Assembly (NCBI GenBank): GCA_950295325.1
Contig: OX485808.1
Location: forward strand, 22,714,527-22,774,526
Direction: 5' to 3'
Source: Polytrichum commune
Lineage: Eukaryota > Streptophyta > Polytrichopsida > Polytrichales > Polytrichaceae
DNA length: 60,000 nucleotides
Part shown: positions 36,321 through 48,542 of the stretch, piece after piece
How the letters are laid out: the number at the start of each line of letters is the position of its first letter
Numbering within the stretch: the stretch's first letter is position 1
Translations under genes and position numbers: made by a program
The notes under the pieces: generated by a model
Seen by the model: the letters and a program-made list of their open reading frames with translations, nothing else
Databases searched by the model: none
Told to the model about the DNA's origin: nothing

Positions 36321-37600
36321 GTATGTGAAAGGACAATTGGCCATGTGCATGTGTGAATTGAGGAAATTTTGGAAGCCACTGATAGCCGCATAAAAAATTA
36401 TGATGCCAACTACTTGGAGGTCACTATCTACATATAAAGGATTGATCATGGCCTTGTGATGATTTTTGCTAGTTAAAGAATTAAGAACTAATTGTTGAAT
36501 TCATACTAATATGAACGTTAAATTGAAATGAATTTTGAAAATCTAAAACGAGGAAAATTAATCGTGCATGAAAATATCAAAATTTTTAAACCGAATTTTG
36601 AAACAAGTCCATACTAAGTCCTCCATGCAAAATTTGTATGAGGGGAGGGGGGCTTGCTGATTAATTTTTTAATTTTTTTTGTTCACTTTCTTTCTTTCTT
36701 AATACCACAATTAGATTAGCTTGCTCTTCTCGAAATATTGCAGGGTCCTTTGGGTGAAGTCATCATCCGATTCATCATAGAGATTGAGACTCTCCATGGG
36801 ATATAGAGCATGGATGATGGGCGCTCAAGATTTGTTGCAACTATGATGTATTGCGTTATCCACAGAGACAAAGGAAAGGGATCTCTGACTCACTAGCAAT
36901 GAAGCTCACATGAACTTCAAACCAGATCGCACCATAAAAACCTCGCCCAATACCAAAACATCGCATGTACGTGCATGTCGTGTGAAAAAACAGAGAGTAA
37001 AGCATCAAACAAACAGTGTGAATACCGCTCCGCTCAACACACACAACAATGACGAAAGGATACCGAAACTATTGAAATTGAGCATGGGATCACTCCTAGG
37101 TCCGAAAATATATCGGCAAATCACAATACGAATGACCCAATTTGATTAACAAGCTCTGATTGAAAAGTTTGTGGATGATGAATGTGTGGAGTCGCTTCAT
37201 TATTGTTGACATGGACATATGTGAATGGACAAGTGTTGTGGTTTCTTGTCGATGGACTCCTTTGACGTCACGATTCGGGCAACAAGGACTTTTTTTTAAT
37301 GCCAAGGAGAAACAACATTATCAAACTCCCCCGTAAAAATTGTAGGGTGAAAGTGAATATATGCCAAAAACTTCACCCCCTACATCTCAAATGGACTTCG
37401 CTTGCCCTAATGTGAAAATTTTAGAACTAATTCCGTATCAAACCAACTAAAAATGAAACATCCGGCTCAAATGCTATTTGAGGGCCTTTATAATGGATGA
37501 ATGTGATGCGGTACTCTCATACGTGATGTATAATTCCCTCTTTCCCCAGTTCCATGATATGGGCTCGGCTTCCCTTGGGGTTAACTTGCATGACTCATGT
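36321..37600. other. Intergenic stretch, unassigned
   Basis: No terminal repeat, RNA gene or domain found. The right part may hold upstream control sequence of the GAUT gene. Confidence 0.35.
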
Positions 37601-37739
37601 TGGATGAAATATTGTTCACTCACTTTCTGTCCAAAATAAATGATGGATGAGAAGACAAGGATGGATGAGACGGGAATGAAGCTTTATAGGGTCTAGGGTT
37701 TTCTTCTCGCGAAGATTGTTGCGACCGGCTAAAAGTTAG

Positions 37740-37770
<31 letters not shown>

Positions 37771-39902
37771 GGGGAGGGGGCCCGTGTCTTCTTATTCATC
37801 ATCTTCGGCGAGCCACAAAACATCATCGTAATAAGGAAGGAAGCCAAATTTCTGTTGCGGTCAAGCTCAAGCCCATCAAGGAGGACAAGATTGTTTCAGG
37901 TTTTCAAGCTTTTTCTTTTTGCCTACTATGTTATCTGTGTTCACCGATTCGAGTGGCTACAGATCGACTACTCATCACCACCATGCATGATGGCTTTGTG
38001 AAGGCTAGGGCTTCGTCGCTTACAATGCCCTTTGCTCCGATATTTCAAGAAGAATCTGTTAGCAGGTTGGAAGAAATTGCAGAGAACTCCTCTGTTGCAT
38101 AGCGTTCCTGAGAAACCAAACCCTCTAATGCATTCCTTTCCTCACAGACTCTTCGATGTCCAAGAAAATGGCTACCTCACATGTAAGGATGGTGATGATG
38201 TGACGGTGCTTGCAAGGACGATGCCAGTGGACTGAAACTCAAGTTGGTCTGGATTATGACTTGTTGTGATGATGATCTGATTGGGATTGAAGCCGAGGTG
38301 GTTACTGCTTCTTCTTCTTCTTCTCCCCCAAGATTTTGACACTCTTATGTCTTCTCCCTGCTCTAATAATTTGAGAGATGTCCGTCTTGCGTGGAGAACA
38401 TGTTTCGTTGGGTTATCTGACGACTCAAGCAAGGTGGATGGTTTTAGTTCTAGGGATTTGGGTGGGGGAGCTTTTGGGTGTCTCTGATTTGTGATTGCAA
38501 GAATGACAGTGGGTTGATTTTAGAGTTGATCTGGATTACATCTTGAGGGACACGTCAGGAACTGATTGGGATTGAAGCCAAGGTGGTTACTCGTATCGGC
38601 TTCTGAATAATACCATTGCACAGTCACTCCAAAGCTGGTTCAATGAATTGGCGTTGAATCTGCCGTGGTACTACGGTAGTAGCAATGGGAAGACATATCT
38701 AGGCAAGGGATGTTTAGCATGCATGTCCAAAGTGGTCGAATGGCAGTGGAGATGGTGGTTTTCTTTTTTTCCGAGGAGCTGAATCGTGGTACTACGGTAG
38801 GTAGCAGCGATGGGTTTCAAAGTAATTGAACCATTGTTTATGTCACTTCGAAGAGTAAAAAGCCAAGCAGTTGTTACCCAGTTGGTGGTGGATTCATTGA
38901 AAGAGATATACAGATAAAGAGCTCTTCCTGGAACTCCTGTATTCTGATCTGAAAAAATTTCTGAAGTTTGTTCACCGTCAACACCATTGTGTGAATGTCC
39001 ACGAGTGGAGTCAAATTGCTCCTTCATAAACTCCAAGGATGAGTACATCATTAAAGGGAATTGTCTCATCTGTTTAGGAGAGGGAAGTGCACTCTAGTAG
39101 ATCAGAGAAGAAATAGGGATGGGTGCATGGGGGTAAGCATCAGGAAATGCCTGGTTAAACTAACATGGGCAGTAGAAATTTGTGAAGATGTTTGGCATAC
39201 ATGCGAAGTGGTCGAATGACAGTGGGGATGGTGGTGTTTCTTTCTCTTTCGAGGAGCTGAATCGTGGGTTAAAGATTGAGGTTGATATGTTGAGGAAGTA
39301 TGAAGTAGTCAGCACTTGGGAGAGGATATGTGTCACATTGCATGAGGTTTGCAATTTTAATGTTTGATGTATGTTGCATTTGTTGGGTGCAGGGAGATGC
39401 ATTTTTCAGGAAGAGCGAGGATTTTGTGGGACAAATGTGCTGTGCACAAGGAAGTAGATATAGAATCCCATCAAAGAAATCACAGAGTAGTAGTGTACCC
39501 GGCCCTGTATTCAAATGGTGCGTACCATACATGTGAACGACCGAGGAGGTCTGTGGTGAAGGCTGTGCATTACAGAGGAGGCGGTAGGGTAGCCGGCAGG
39601 AACGTGGTGCTTGCTTTCAACAGCTTGTTTGAAGTTGAGAAAGAAACGCACAGAAGCAGAACTCAAATTCACTCCCCCGAAGTGGACGAGAAGAAGAAGA
39701 AGCGATTGTTTTTGTGTGGGCGTGGGCTGACATTTGACGAAGAGTAGGTGGCATTACAGTTGATAGAGAGCTCGTGTCGCAGTATGGTTGGTGTGGCGAC
39801 TGTTTTGGAAATTGGAAGTGGAGGTGGGTTGAACAGGCTGTAGCAAAGTGTGGTGCAGAGTGATTCAGAAAGTAGCAGGTGCCAGCAACGAGGAAATTAT
39901 CT
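37601..39902 (+). promoter_or_regulatory. Long upstream leader region of the GAUT gene, with internal duplications
   Basis: A (GA)n tract (37738-37764) opens the region. Two interleaved duplications follow: tgattgggattgaagccgag near 38277 recurs near 38561, and gcagtggagatggtggtttt near 38742 recurs as ccagtgggg-type sequence near 39220, each pair about 80-90 bp. A short reading frame of 39 codons starts at ATG 37983 (MHDGFVKARASSL). Transcription start and any leader intron cannot be fixed. Confidence 0.35.
39188..39536 (+). other. Possible small two-exon reading frame in the GAUT leader
   Basis: ATG 39188 opens MFGIHAKWSNDSGDGGVSFS and onwards to VTLHE near 39345, where gtttgc could be a donor; after acceptor gggtgcag (39393) the frame continues GDAFFRKSEDFVGQMCCAQG to a stop at 39536. 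I know no such protein. It could be an upstream reading frame, a lineage-specific gene, or chance. Confidence 0.2.
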
Positions 39903-42900
39903 ATGTTGCTGGAGAAGAAAGAAATATTTTTGGGGCTTAACGGGTCTAATAAAATAGGGAAGGAGAATGGTTTGTGGTCGGGGCTGTACAGCAGCCCCAA
40001 TCCCTTACCACAACAACGGCGCAAGTCTGGAGAACTCAGTCGCAGGAGCTCTTCTCGGAGACGCCCTTCTTTTCTGGCTCTACTTCTCTTTACAGGTAAT
40101 AAGTAATACTGGCTCTGTAGTTAGATTCAGGTTTGATGGGTCAGTTGAGATGACAGGAATATGTGCAACTTTGCTCCAGCTGCTTGCATATAACTAAGAC
40201 ATCAGTATTTGGTCCTTGGAAACATTGATTCTGAGCATGAAGGACTTTTTATTATAGTTTCCTGGCTGGCAATCCCTCATGACATTCTGGACACCTTCAC
40301 ACCATTTTTCTATCTGCTGGAAAGTAATCCATTGGAGGTTTACTTTGCAGACCTTAATTGGGTTGTCACTTGCCTGTTGACTGATTTACCAACTGGTTCC
40401 TCATGATATTGGGTTTGCATGTCAGTTCCTGATTGATTGGAGTTTGCTCATGATGCAGGTCTGATTTTTGTGGTAGGCTTTATATTTGTTGCATTTCAAC
40501 ATCATCCAAGTCCCAGCAGCCATGTGGTAAGTGTTGGGTGGTTGAGGAACTCAAATGTTTACTTCGAGACATGAGGACTTTGTAGTATCACACTTTAGCT
40601 TGCAATGCTGAATGCAAAGGTTTCCTTTCATAGGGCAATGTATCAGACCTTAAACATAAGAATACACTATTATACCTTGCATTCTATAGGTTGAAATCAG
40701 ATTATGCAAATGCCTGATTTTCAAAGCCTTGTTTGTGATCCCTTTATCTGCTAGATGCAAGCAGTATGATACAAACATATGATGGGTTGGCCAAACCTTT
40801 TCACTTGAAATTAATCATTTCTTTGTAAAATACAACTGGTTGAGGCTTTTGTAACATTCTAATTTTGGATAGTTGATTCTGCAGCCTGAGAAGATTGGTG
40901 ATGCTAATGCTTTAGAAGATGAGGTTCTTAGTCTGGACTCTCTTCCAAGACAGCTTGGTGATCAAATGACTCTATGCAAATCATATGCAGTAATCGCGAA
41001 AGAAAACAACAATCTACCACTTGCGTGGCATTTGAGTGCACAAATTCGAGCAGCACAGGAGCTTCTTTCTCTGGCAAGTCCCATCTCCTCAATGTTCCTT
41101 CCTTCTGTTGAATTATTTTCTTTGGCTATTGAAGTATGGAGATGTAAGTCAGTGGAGTGGCTACTCAACCTTGATGAAAGTTGCCATCCTTTTGCACCAA
41201 TCAAGACTCTGAAATACTCCTTTTCTTTTGAATAGGGTGCTACTCGAGGCACTCCAGTCATGTGGGATGAGGCAGAGCCAATCATGCGAGAAATGTCTTC
41301 CCTCATCTTTAAAGCCAAAGAGCTGCACTATGATAGTGCCACCATGCTAATGAGGCTGAAGGCTGAAATGCAGGTAAGTTTTATTTGATTCTGGTACTCA
41401 CCATGCCTTTTAACTAGTGGTTCTCTCAACCCATAAATGCCAGTTAAGCATATATCACTTGCATTTGCATGTCAAGGGAAATTTCTCACTTCTCCTTGCT
41501 ACTGCAGTTTGCAAGTCAAGAAATACTTAAAAACTAAGTTGGTTGTTGTACTTGGGAACTACAAATTGAAGTTAAAGATGTAGTTAATTGTAGCGGGGAA
41601 AAGTATGACTATCAAATAGCCTTGGTTTCAAGAAAGTTTCAGTGGAAATGACTTTGATGTTCTCTGCTGTGACATACTCTGCTCTAAGAAATTTCTTTTT
41701 GGTGTTTTTCTTATTAAGTATGGAAGTTGTATGAACTGCTTTCTGAAAGTGTTTACTACAATCTTAACACTTTTGAAACAGTTGAATTTTTTTACTACCC
41801 CACCAAGTAATATCTAAGGAATATTATGAGTTCTTACAACTGATTCTTAGATTGTTGGTAACACACCTTGTGCTTCTCATTTGTCAAAAGGAGTTTGGGG
41901 ACTATTTGCTGAAACGCCTCTCTTGATTGTGATGGCGGTCTTGGTTCAGGCTTTGGAGGAAATGGCTAACACGGCAGCCACACAAAGTGCAACATTTGGC
42001 CAACTTGCAGCCGAGGCAGTGCCAAAAAGTCTGCATTGTCTTAGCTTGAGATTAGCAACTCAATGGGCCACTGATGAGAAACTGCGTGAACATGTAGCTG
42101 CAATACAGAAAAGCTTTGCTCCTGCACTCACCAATACTAGCCTTCACCATATTTGTGTGTTCTCCGATAATGTGCTGGGTGTGTCTGTTGTCATCAACTC
42201 AACAATCATGAATGCAAACCATCCAGAGCTTCTTGTGTTCCATGTGGTCACAGATGCTGTAAACTATGGAGCGATGCAGACTTGGTTTGCTGTCAACGAT
42301 TTCCAAGATGTGGTTATTGAGATCCAATATGTGGAGAGCTTTACATGGTTAAATGCCTCGTACGTACCAGTCCTCAAGCAACTTCAGGATGCAGAGACCC
42401 AGAGTTATTATTTCCGGTCCACAACCCAAGGTGGTGGGGAAGCTCAGAAGACTGCTCTTAAATTCCGCAACCCCAAATATTTGTCCATGCTCAATCACCT
42501 GCGGTTTTATATACCTGAAGTCTATCCAGCACTAAAGAAGGTAGAGTACTTCATTTTAGTTCCTTCTCACTGGTATTCAAGTCATCTTCCTATGGGATCC
42601 TGAGAATAGTACACATCTGCTCAAATAGGAGAAAATCGAGTTGCTTGTGGCTGATGGTTGGGTAGGCAATGTTTTTGAATATGGATATATCTTCTCAAGG
42701 AATCTTGTGGTGATTGATGATCATAATTTGCTGATTTTTGTTGCAGGTTGTATTCCTGGACGACGATGTTGTTGTCCAAAGGGATCTTTCAGGGCTTTTT
42801 ACTCTCGACCTTCATGACAATGTCAATGGTGCAGTGGAGACTTGCCTGGAGAGCTTTCATCGGTTTCACAAATACCTGAATTTCTCACACCCAAAGATCA

Positions 42901-43286
42901 AATTGAATTTTGACCCAGATGCTTGCGGCTGGGCATTTGGGATGAACATATTCGACCTGGTTAGGTGGAGGGAGAAGCAGGTGACTGCTAAGTACCACTA
43001 CTGGCAAGAGCAAAATGTGGACCGAACACTCTGGAAACTAGGCACATTGCCTGCAGGACTGCTTGCATTCTATGGCCTTACTGAGCCCTTGGATCGAAAT
43101 CTGCATATTTTAGGATTAGGTTACGACGCCAACATCGATGCCGAGTCCATTGAGAATGGTGCTGTTGTGCACTATAATGGCAACATGAAGCCTTGGCTCA
43201 AGTTAGCCATGAGTAGGTACAAACCTGTCTGGGAGCGGTATGTGGATTACGAAAACGAATACTTACAGAAGTGCAATTTTCACTGA
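39903..43286 (+). CDS. Galacturonosyltransferase, GAUT family (GT8), closest to the GAUT10/11 type; six exons
   Basis: Golgi type II membrane enzyme of the pectin homogalacturonan-synthesising family, which transfers galacturonic acid from UDP-GalA. Exons: 39903-40095, 40459-40526, 40885-41073, 41236-41373, 41950-42540, 42747-43286; 572 residues, all phases consistent. Intron 3 starts with GC (ctg then gcaagt); the other donors are GT. Residues 1-54 are a basic cytosolic tail (SRRSSSRRRPS), 55-77 a membrane anchor split between exons 1 and 2, then a stem with IAKENNNLPLAWHLS typical of GAUT10/11. The catalytic part has LPKSLHCLSLRL, the DDD metal site in VVFLDDDVVVQ, LNHLRFYIPE, GWAFGMNIFDL, WKLGTLPAGLLAFYG and HYNGNMKPWLKLA (HxxGxxKPW). 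Possible N-glycosylation at NTS, NST, NAS and NFS. ATG 39903 is the first in-frame start before the basic tail; it is the least certain part. Known GAUT11 is about 537 residues, so this is slightly longer at the N-terminus. Confidence 0.95.
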
Positions 43287-44818
43287 TTACACACACCTAA
43301 CCTTGGAGTCGCCTTTCGCCTGGTGGGCACAAAGCCCGCCCGCCTGCTCCTTTTCCTGTATGTTATCAGTGGTTCATTGCAAGTGAAATTCAAGCTACTC
43401 AAGGATATTTGGCAGGGAAACGACATAATCCTTTCTGACCTGCTTCAAGCCCAAAATTTGCCAAAGTCAGCGCTGGGACAGGGTAGTTCATGTTGCTGCA
43501 GGTTACAATCTAATAGTTCTTTCAGATTGGCAAATAATTGGTGCAGCAGTGCTGACATGTGCTTATGAGCACATTTTCAAGGGGAACCCTCGTAATTGGT
43601 TTCTGCAGGTTCTGGAGTTCTCAAAAACTGGCTCCCAAGTCTGTAGTGCAGACAGATTCTGGAGGAGAGGGTAAAGAACAGTGGCACACAGGAGGGGGTC
43701 CTTTTGTGTTAACTTTGAGATATTGGTTGAAGGACCAGAAGCTTGATTTAGTTGTCAAGAATCATGATTTTTTTTGTTCACAATTGCAATTCTATCAATT
43801 AAAATTTGCACATTCAATACCATCTCTTCTTAGTGAAATTCATAGCTCTTTGCAGGCCTCGTCTCATGTTTGTGGCAGAATCTACATCTTCCGTTTCCAA
43901 GGGAATTTATGCCACAAATAATATACATGGATGTGAAATGCATTCTGGAGGCACTCTTCTATTTACAAAATGACATCAATGTGCATCCCAATATAATTTT
44001 ATCAAGCACTCACAAAGCTTCTGCTGGAATTAAGCCTTGGACATCACTACACCATATATGGAGTTTAGTATCACACGTGTAATATGACATAATGTTGCAT
44101 CGACAAAGAAATTGCCAAGGTGTTTTATATTTTGTGAGTTATTTCATCTCTATTTTTCTTTGAAACACATTGTCATGATCTCATTACCTAAGAAATGGAG
44201 AGAAAGCTAAGGCGGGGGTTTGGAAATTTTCATCTCCCAAGTTTAGTTTATTTCCATCTCCCAAGTTTAGTTTATTTCATTAGGGTCCAATCAAAATAAA
44301 TTAGGATATGCAATATGACATTAGAGGTCAACTTGACTAGAAGTTTAAATTGCCCAATATACAATGTATCTTGTCCCTGGTAGATGTCACGACACCATAT
44401 CTAGAAGAAGGGACATTGTTTACTTGGTTTTGTTAGACTATATGTAACCATCTTTGAACAATGAGGCACTCATATAGAATTTTCTTTCTCTAAATATCAA
44501 AGGGACACTTAAAAGGGAGTTCCTTTTTTCCTTTTTGTGAATGTAGTACTAGGGAGTCCAAGTATTTCTTCCGATTGGACCATCAAGTTGATATTATCTT
44601 CTATCTCACGGATGCTACTGCACCTCTGCTACTCTAGAATAGTAGTCTTTTCGACACCATCTTGATGTATTTTTTAGTCCCATAAACCTTTTGGCTTTCC
44701 GGCTTTTTAAACCAATTTCGTTTAAGTCAAAATTTGAATACTTACCTCCCAAAGGTAAGTATCATTACACATCTCATTACCTAAGGTAGATGGGTCTTCA
44801 AATGCTTACTTTTTCATT
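43287..44818 (+). other. 3' flank of the GAUT gene
   Basis: The 3' UTR begins here. A 24-bp direct duplication (catctcccaagtttagttta twice) lies near 44230-44278. No gene is supported before the MITE at 44819. Confidence 0.4.
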
Positions 44819-45284
44819 CTACACCATTTATGGTATTTAATGTCACGTACACTGTTTGCAAAGGGCCTAAACTAGATGCCTAGAGGTCTTAGAGTTACCA
44901 ATACGATTCCATTGATTAACACAAGTAACTTCTTTAGGTGAAAAATTAACTACATTATGATACTTAGATTAGCACATTGGGATACTTTAGATGATAGTCT
45001 GGCAATCTAGTATGCAATGGCAAGATATTTTTGAGCATACTAATGCCAAGTGCCATTTATATACTTTAGTCAACTTGTAGACAATTATGTAATATAGACA
45101 TGCACCTCATAACATTATTGAACATACTAATGCCAAGATATTGGTGTACGCACTTGAGCACCAAGTGTCATGAGGTGATACCTATGGTGAAGTTTTTAAT
45201 CATCAATATAATCTAGCATATGCCTTAAAATAGGGTAAGTGACACTAATTATGCATGTGACACTAAATACCATAAACGGTGTAG
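44819..45284. mobile_element. MITE with CTACACCGTTTATGG ends, copy B
   Basis: ctacaccatttatggtattt at 44819 is mirrored by aaataccataaacggtgtag ending at 45284, a terminal repeat of about 28 bp with few mismatches. Interior matches copy A at 2637-3162. No transposase. Confidence 0.75.
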
Positions 45285-45299
45285 CCCCATTTGTACAAG

Positions 45300-45545
45300 A
45301 TGGTTAGCAAATCCAAGTCGAGGTTGGAATCACTACTTTCCTCATATTCGGAACTCGTAAGAATTTCTTATTCATTATCAAAGTGAAGATTAAGATGCTT
45401 ATTTGATGGTCACATAGGTCCCCCTCAATTATGTTGACTATTGGACCTAGCCTACATATCATATTTTGAACACGCAGTTCAATCTGCCCTTGGAGCCACA
45501 TCAACCACATACCGTTCAAATATAAGGTGTCCTGACTTTAATGAA
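45300..45545. repeat. Dispersed repeat family copy, reverse orientation, just upstream of the LINE
   Basis: atgttgactattggacctag followed by atattttgaacacgcagttc is the reverse complement of words in the copies at 13.8 and 27.5 kb. A poly(C) tract (45572-45594) separates it from the LINE coding sequence. Confidence 0.55.
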
Positions 45546-45592
45546 GACCAATTGCGAGATACAAGATACATCCCCCCTCCCCCCCCCCCCCC

Positions 45593-46423
45593 CCACATAA
45601 CATACCCATATGTCATATCCACATTAATGAATGCAACCCCGACAATGGCATCGCATGTACACAACACACCATTCAAAGCAAATATGGCGCATCACATATT
45701 TACGACAACAATGGTCGCCACTTAGTCACCATCCCGGAACAAAGACTACAATGGTTATGGGAACAATACCAAGGCGCACTAACCAAAATACATAACTTAG
45801 AACCCCACATACAAACATTTGAAAAAGAAGTAGCATGGTTATACCAAAGGTACAAATACATAATGCCCAAAAATGACCCCCTCAAACTCGCACAATACAC
45901 CCTCCCAAATGCCATCATTGAAAACATCATCAACTCCTTCCACATCACCCACTCCTACTTCTCGTCACCTGTAACATGCCCTACCACGCTAAGACAAATT
46001 TTCTCCCCATACCCCCGAGATAAAGTATTCGGATCAATAGGAACAACATTCCAACATAAATGGGTAGGGAACGGGTATGCCCACCCACATACAGAAGCAG
46101 ACACACAACAAGCCTTACATTGGGCAAGACTTGCAGCCCAAAATAACCCAGATACAATCACAATCCTCATAACAACCGACCCAAATTGGTACCACAACCT
46201 TCAACCGCATGTAGGCCCTTTTCCAGATTCACATGTCATCACACACTTTAAGGCGGACACCATTATATACGATGAACCCACCATACCACCGGAACTACGA
46301 ATTGAACCACGCACCGAAAGCCGTGACATTCGCATACTATGTATACACCACAAAACCACGTCAATCGGCCCGAGAAATTACGCACATCAAATGGGCATTA
46401 TTGGCAAAACCTACTATATTTAA
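45593..46423 (+). pseudogene. PCIF1-like adenine methyltransferase-fold domain of the LINE
   Basis: The frame is open from the poly(C) tract to 46423. After a helical stretch (PEQRLQWLWEQYQGALTKIH) it reads FGSIGTTFQHKW, GYAHPHTEAD, WARLAAQNNPDTITILITTD, PNWY, then DSHVITHFKADTIIYDEPTI. PCIF1-type cap methyltransferases have FGS-G-FF, a short spacer, G-ANPPF, a helix, and a hydrophobic strand ending in P-W; spacing here agrees. The catalytic NPPF is replaced by HPHT, so activity is doubtful even in an intact copy. The assignment is by eye and moderately secure. The frame shifts to the RNase H frame near 46340-46385. Confidence 0.5.
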
Positions 46424-48047
46424 CACAACGGCGCCACCCACACCAATAAATACTCTAGTAAACCGTAGCAAGAAATGGTCCCAACTCATATACCCTCCCC
46501 CACCTACGACCCAAGCTATTCATGTCCCCATCATCACAAATCAAGACATATGCCTTCCCCTCAAATATCAACCACAGTTCTGTTATTACACAGATGGATC
46601 ATTCATCCCACCCAAAGAAACAACCCAAGGACATTGGAAATGAGAAAAAGCGGGATATGGCATATATAACCCTTTCAAAAACCTCCTAATAAAAGAAAGA
46701 CTACCCGGACTCCAAAATATACTAAGAGCCGAACTAATGGCTATACACCATACCCTCCGCCTCCTCACTACCACATATCGAAATGAACCGGCACACATCT
46801 TCACATATTGTCTTAATATGCTATACCTATTAAACACACAAACAAAACATCCAACCCTACATAATAGCCACCCGGACAAAAAGATACTCGAATCTCTAAT
46901 CGAGATGTTGCAATCCCGCTCACAAACCACCACACTCCATAAAGTCAAAGCTCACACAAACATTAGTGGTAACGAACAAGCGGACAAATTAGCCAAAATG
47001 GGTTGTGAACTCGAATATAGAGATGCCACAATCACATATGAACATGCACACCCCACGCCATACTACCTACAGAAAGATTGGTGGCACTCAATGCAAGAAA
47101 CACCAGATAAAGGCTCCATCCGACACCTTGGTAAATACATCGCTAAACATGACAAAAAATATAACTTATCCATCATAGCAACCCAAACACATCAACTACA
47201 CAAGTGGCTAGACAACAAAGATATTGACAAAACACTATCAAACGACTTTTGGAACAACTCGCTTATCACATATAAACAAAAAACATGCCTAGTCAAATTC
47301 AGAACCGGACAATACATGGGACATGCTAGAAAACAACTCTTCTTCGGAAGAAATGCATACCCCTCACATACGTGCCCCATATGCAACGCACAAGAAGCAG
47401 ACACATGGTTACATGTGCTCCTCAAATGTAAACAACAACACATACACACACTAATAACCAAAAGACATAACAAAGCCGTATGGGAAATATGCAAACTTCT
47501 CATCTCAAACAAAAAGACAAGATACTACACACTCATGAATGCAGGTACATATAATGAGCTCCCCCAAGAAAACACTGTACCATCGTGGTTACTCCCATGC
47601 ACATGTACCATCCAAAGATGTCACTGCAATGCTAGGCTCAAACCTGACATATTATGCATACTAGGACACCCATATCAGTCCCCACCACCAGAAGCACCCA
47701 CACCGGAAATTACAGTTCAATTCATAGAATTCACATATTGTAATGACAGATTCTCCACTGAAACCATAAATCAAAAAATTACAAAATATCAACCACTCAT
47801 AAATAATATTATCGCAAAAGGTTGGAACGTAGCCCCACTTATTGTACTAGCATCTGGTGCTAGAGCCACAACTCACATCCCCTCAATGAACGAACTCGAA
47901 ACAAAGCTTAAACTTCCTACATTACAAATTAGGAACACATTCAAACAACTCAACATAATTGCCATACAATATGCATATTCAATATTAATCCACAAAAGAC
48001 GAATAGAAAATAGACAACCCATCACAGATTTACAAAACCATAATTAA
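46233..48047 (+). pseudogene. LINE RNase H, zinc knuckle and restriction-like endonuclease polyprotein (interrupted)
   Basis: RNase H residues: Asp in YYTDGSF (46593-46595), Glu in RAELMAIHH (46731-46733), the usual TDS Asp replaced by Tyr (IFTYCLN, 46806-46808), His in KVKAHTNISGNE (46953-46955) and Asp in QADKLAK (46983-46985). A TGA at 46641-46643 follows GHWK; a Trp TGG is the likely original. After a linker comes CPICNAQEADTWLHVLLKC, then KRHNKAVWEICKLL, PCTC..RCHCNARLKPD, VQFIEFTYCNDRF, and KYQPLIN..GWNVAPLIVLASGARA, the motif series of a restriction-like endonuclease (PD, acidic residue, Lys). The C-terminus RRIENRQPI also ends copy 1. The endonuclease frame itself is intact. Confidence 0.8.
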
Positions 48048-48165
48048 AATTAGAGAGGGGTAGTGGTCAGACCACTAGTTATTAAGATACCACCTATAGC
48101 TCAGAAAGGCGGGGAATAGCTGGCTGGTTGGCATAACTTTCCTGCCTATGATTAACTCACTTGCA

Positions 48166-48286
48166 GCACCAAGTCAAAGTGTATTACACTAATACGCTCA
48201 GACAGATTCAATGCGAATCGAACCCGGACCGTATTATATAACACGCACGTCCTTATCCAACCAACCTTGGAACCATGACTTGGCGA
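48166..48286 (-). other. tRNA-like pol III box region, antisense in the 3' UTR of LINE copy 2
   Basis: On the minus strand, tggttccaaggttggttgga (box-A-like) is followed 40 bases later by gggttcgattcg (box B). The flanks tgacttggcga and gcaccaagtca form an imperfect inverted repeat. It is the counterpart of 1657-1777 in copy 1, so it belongs to the element and is not a chance match. Confidence 0.5.
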
Positions 48287-48542
48287 CCAACTATACAACC
48301 AACCACCACTTATACTCCAAACAAATATGCACGCTTCTCGTCTAAAACAAAGTAACAAGACTCACAAAACTATAATTAAAAATAAGAACCCAACACACAC
48401 ACCCCCCCCCCCACGGTTAACCCGTAAAACTTCTAGTTACTAACATAGTGTCTACTCCTTGAAAGGGGTGAAGTAGTATTTCATCCAAAGCCACTACCGT
48501 GAGGTATGGCCACGGATGTCCTACGAACAGACACTTTATTCA

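Noticed and set aside
38671-39069. A 132-codon open frame on the minus strand
   Set aside because: It runs antisense through the duplicated GAUT leader, has no family signature and no supporting splice sites.
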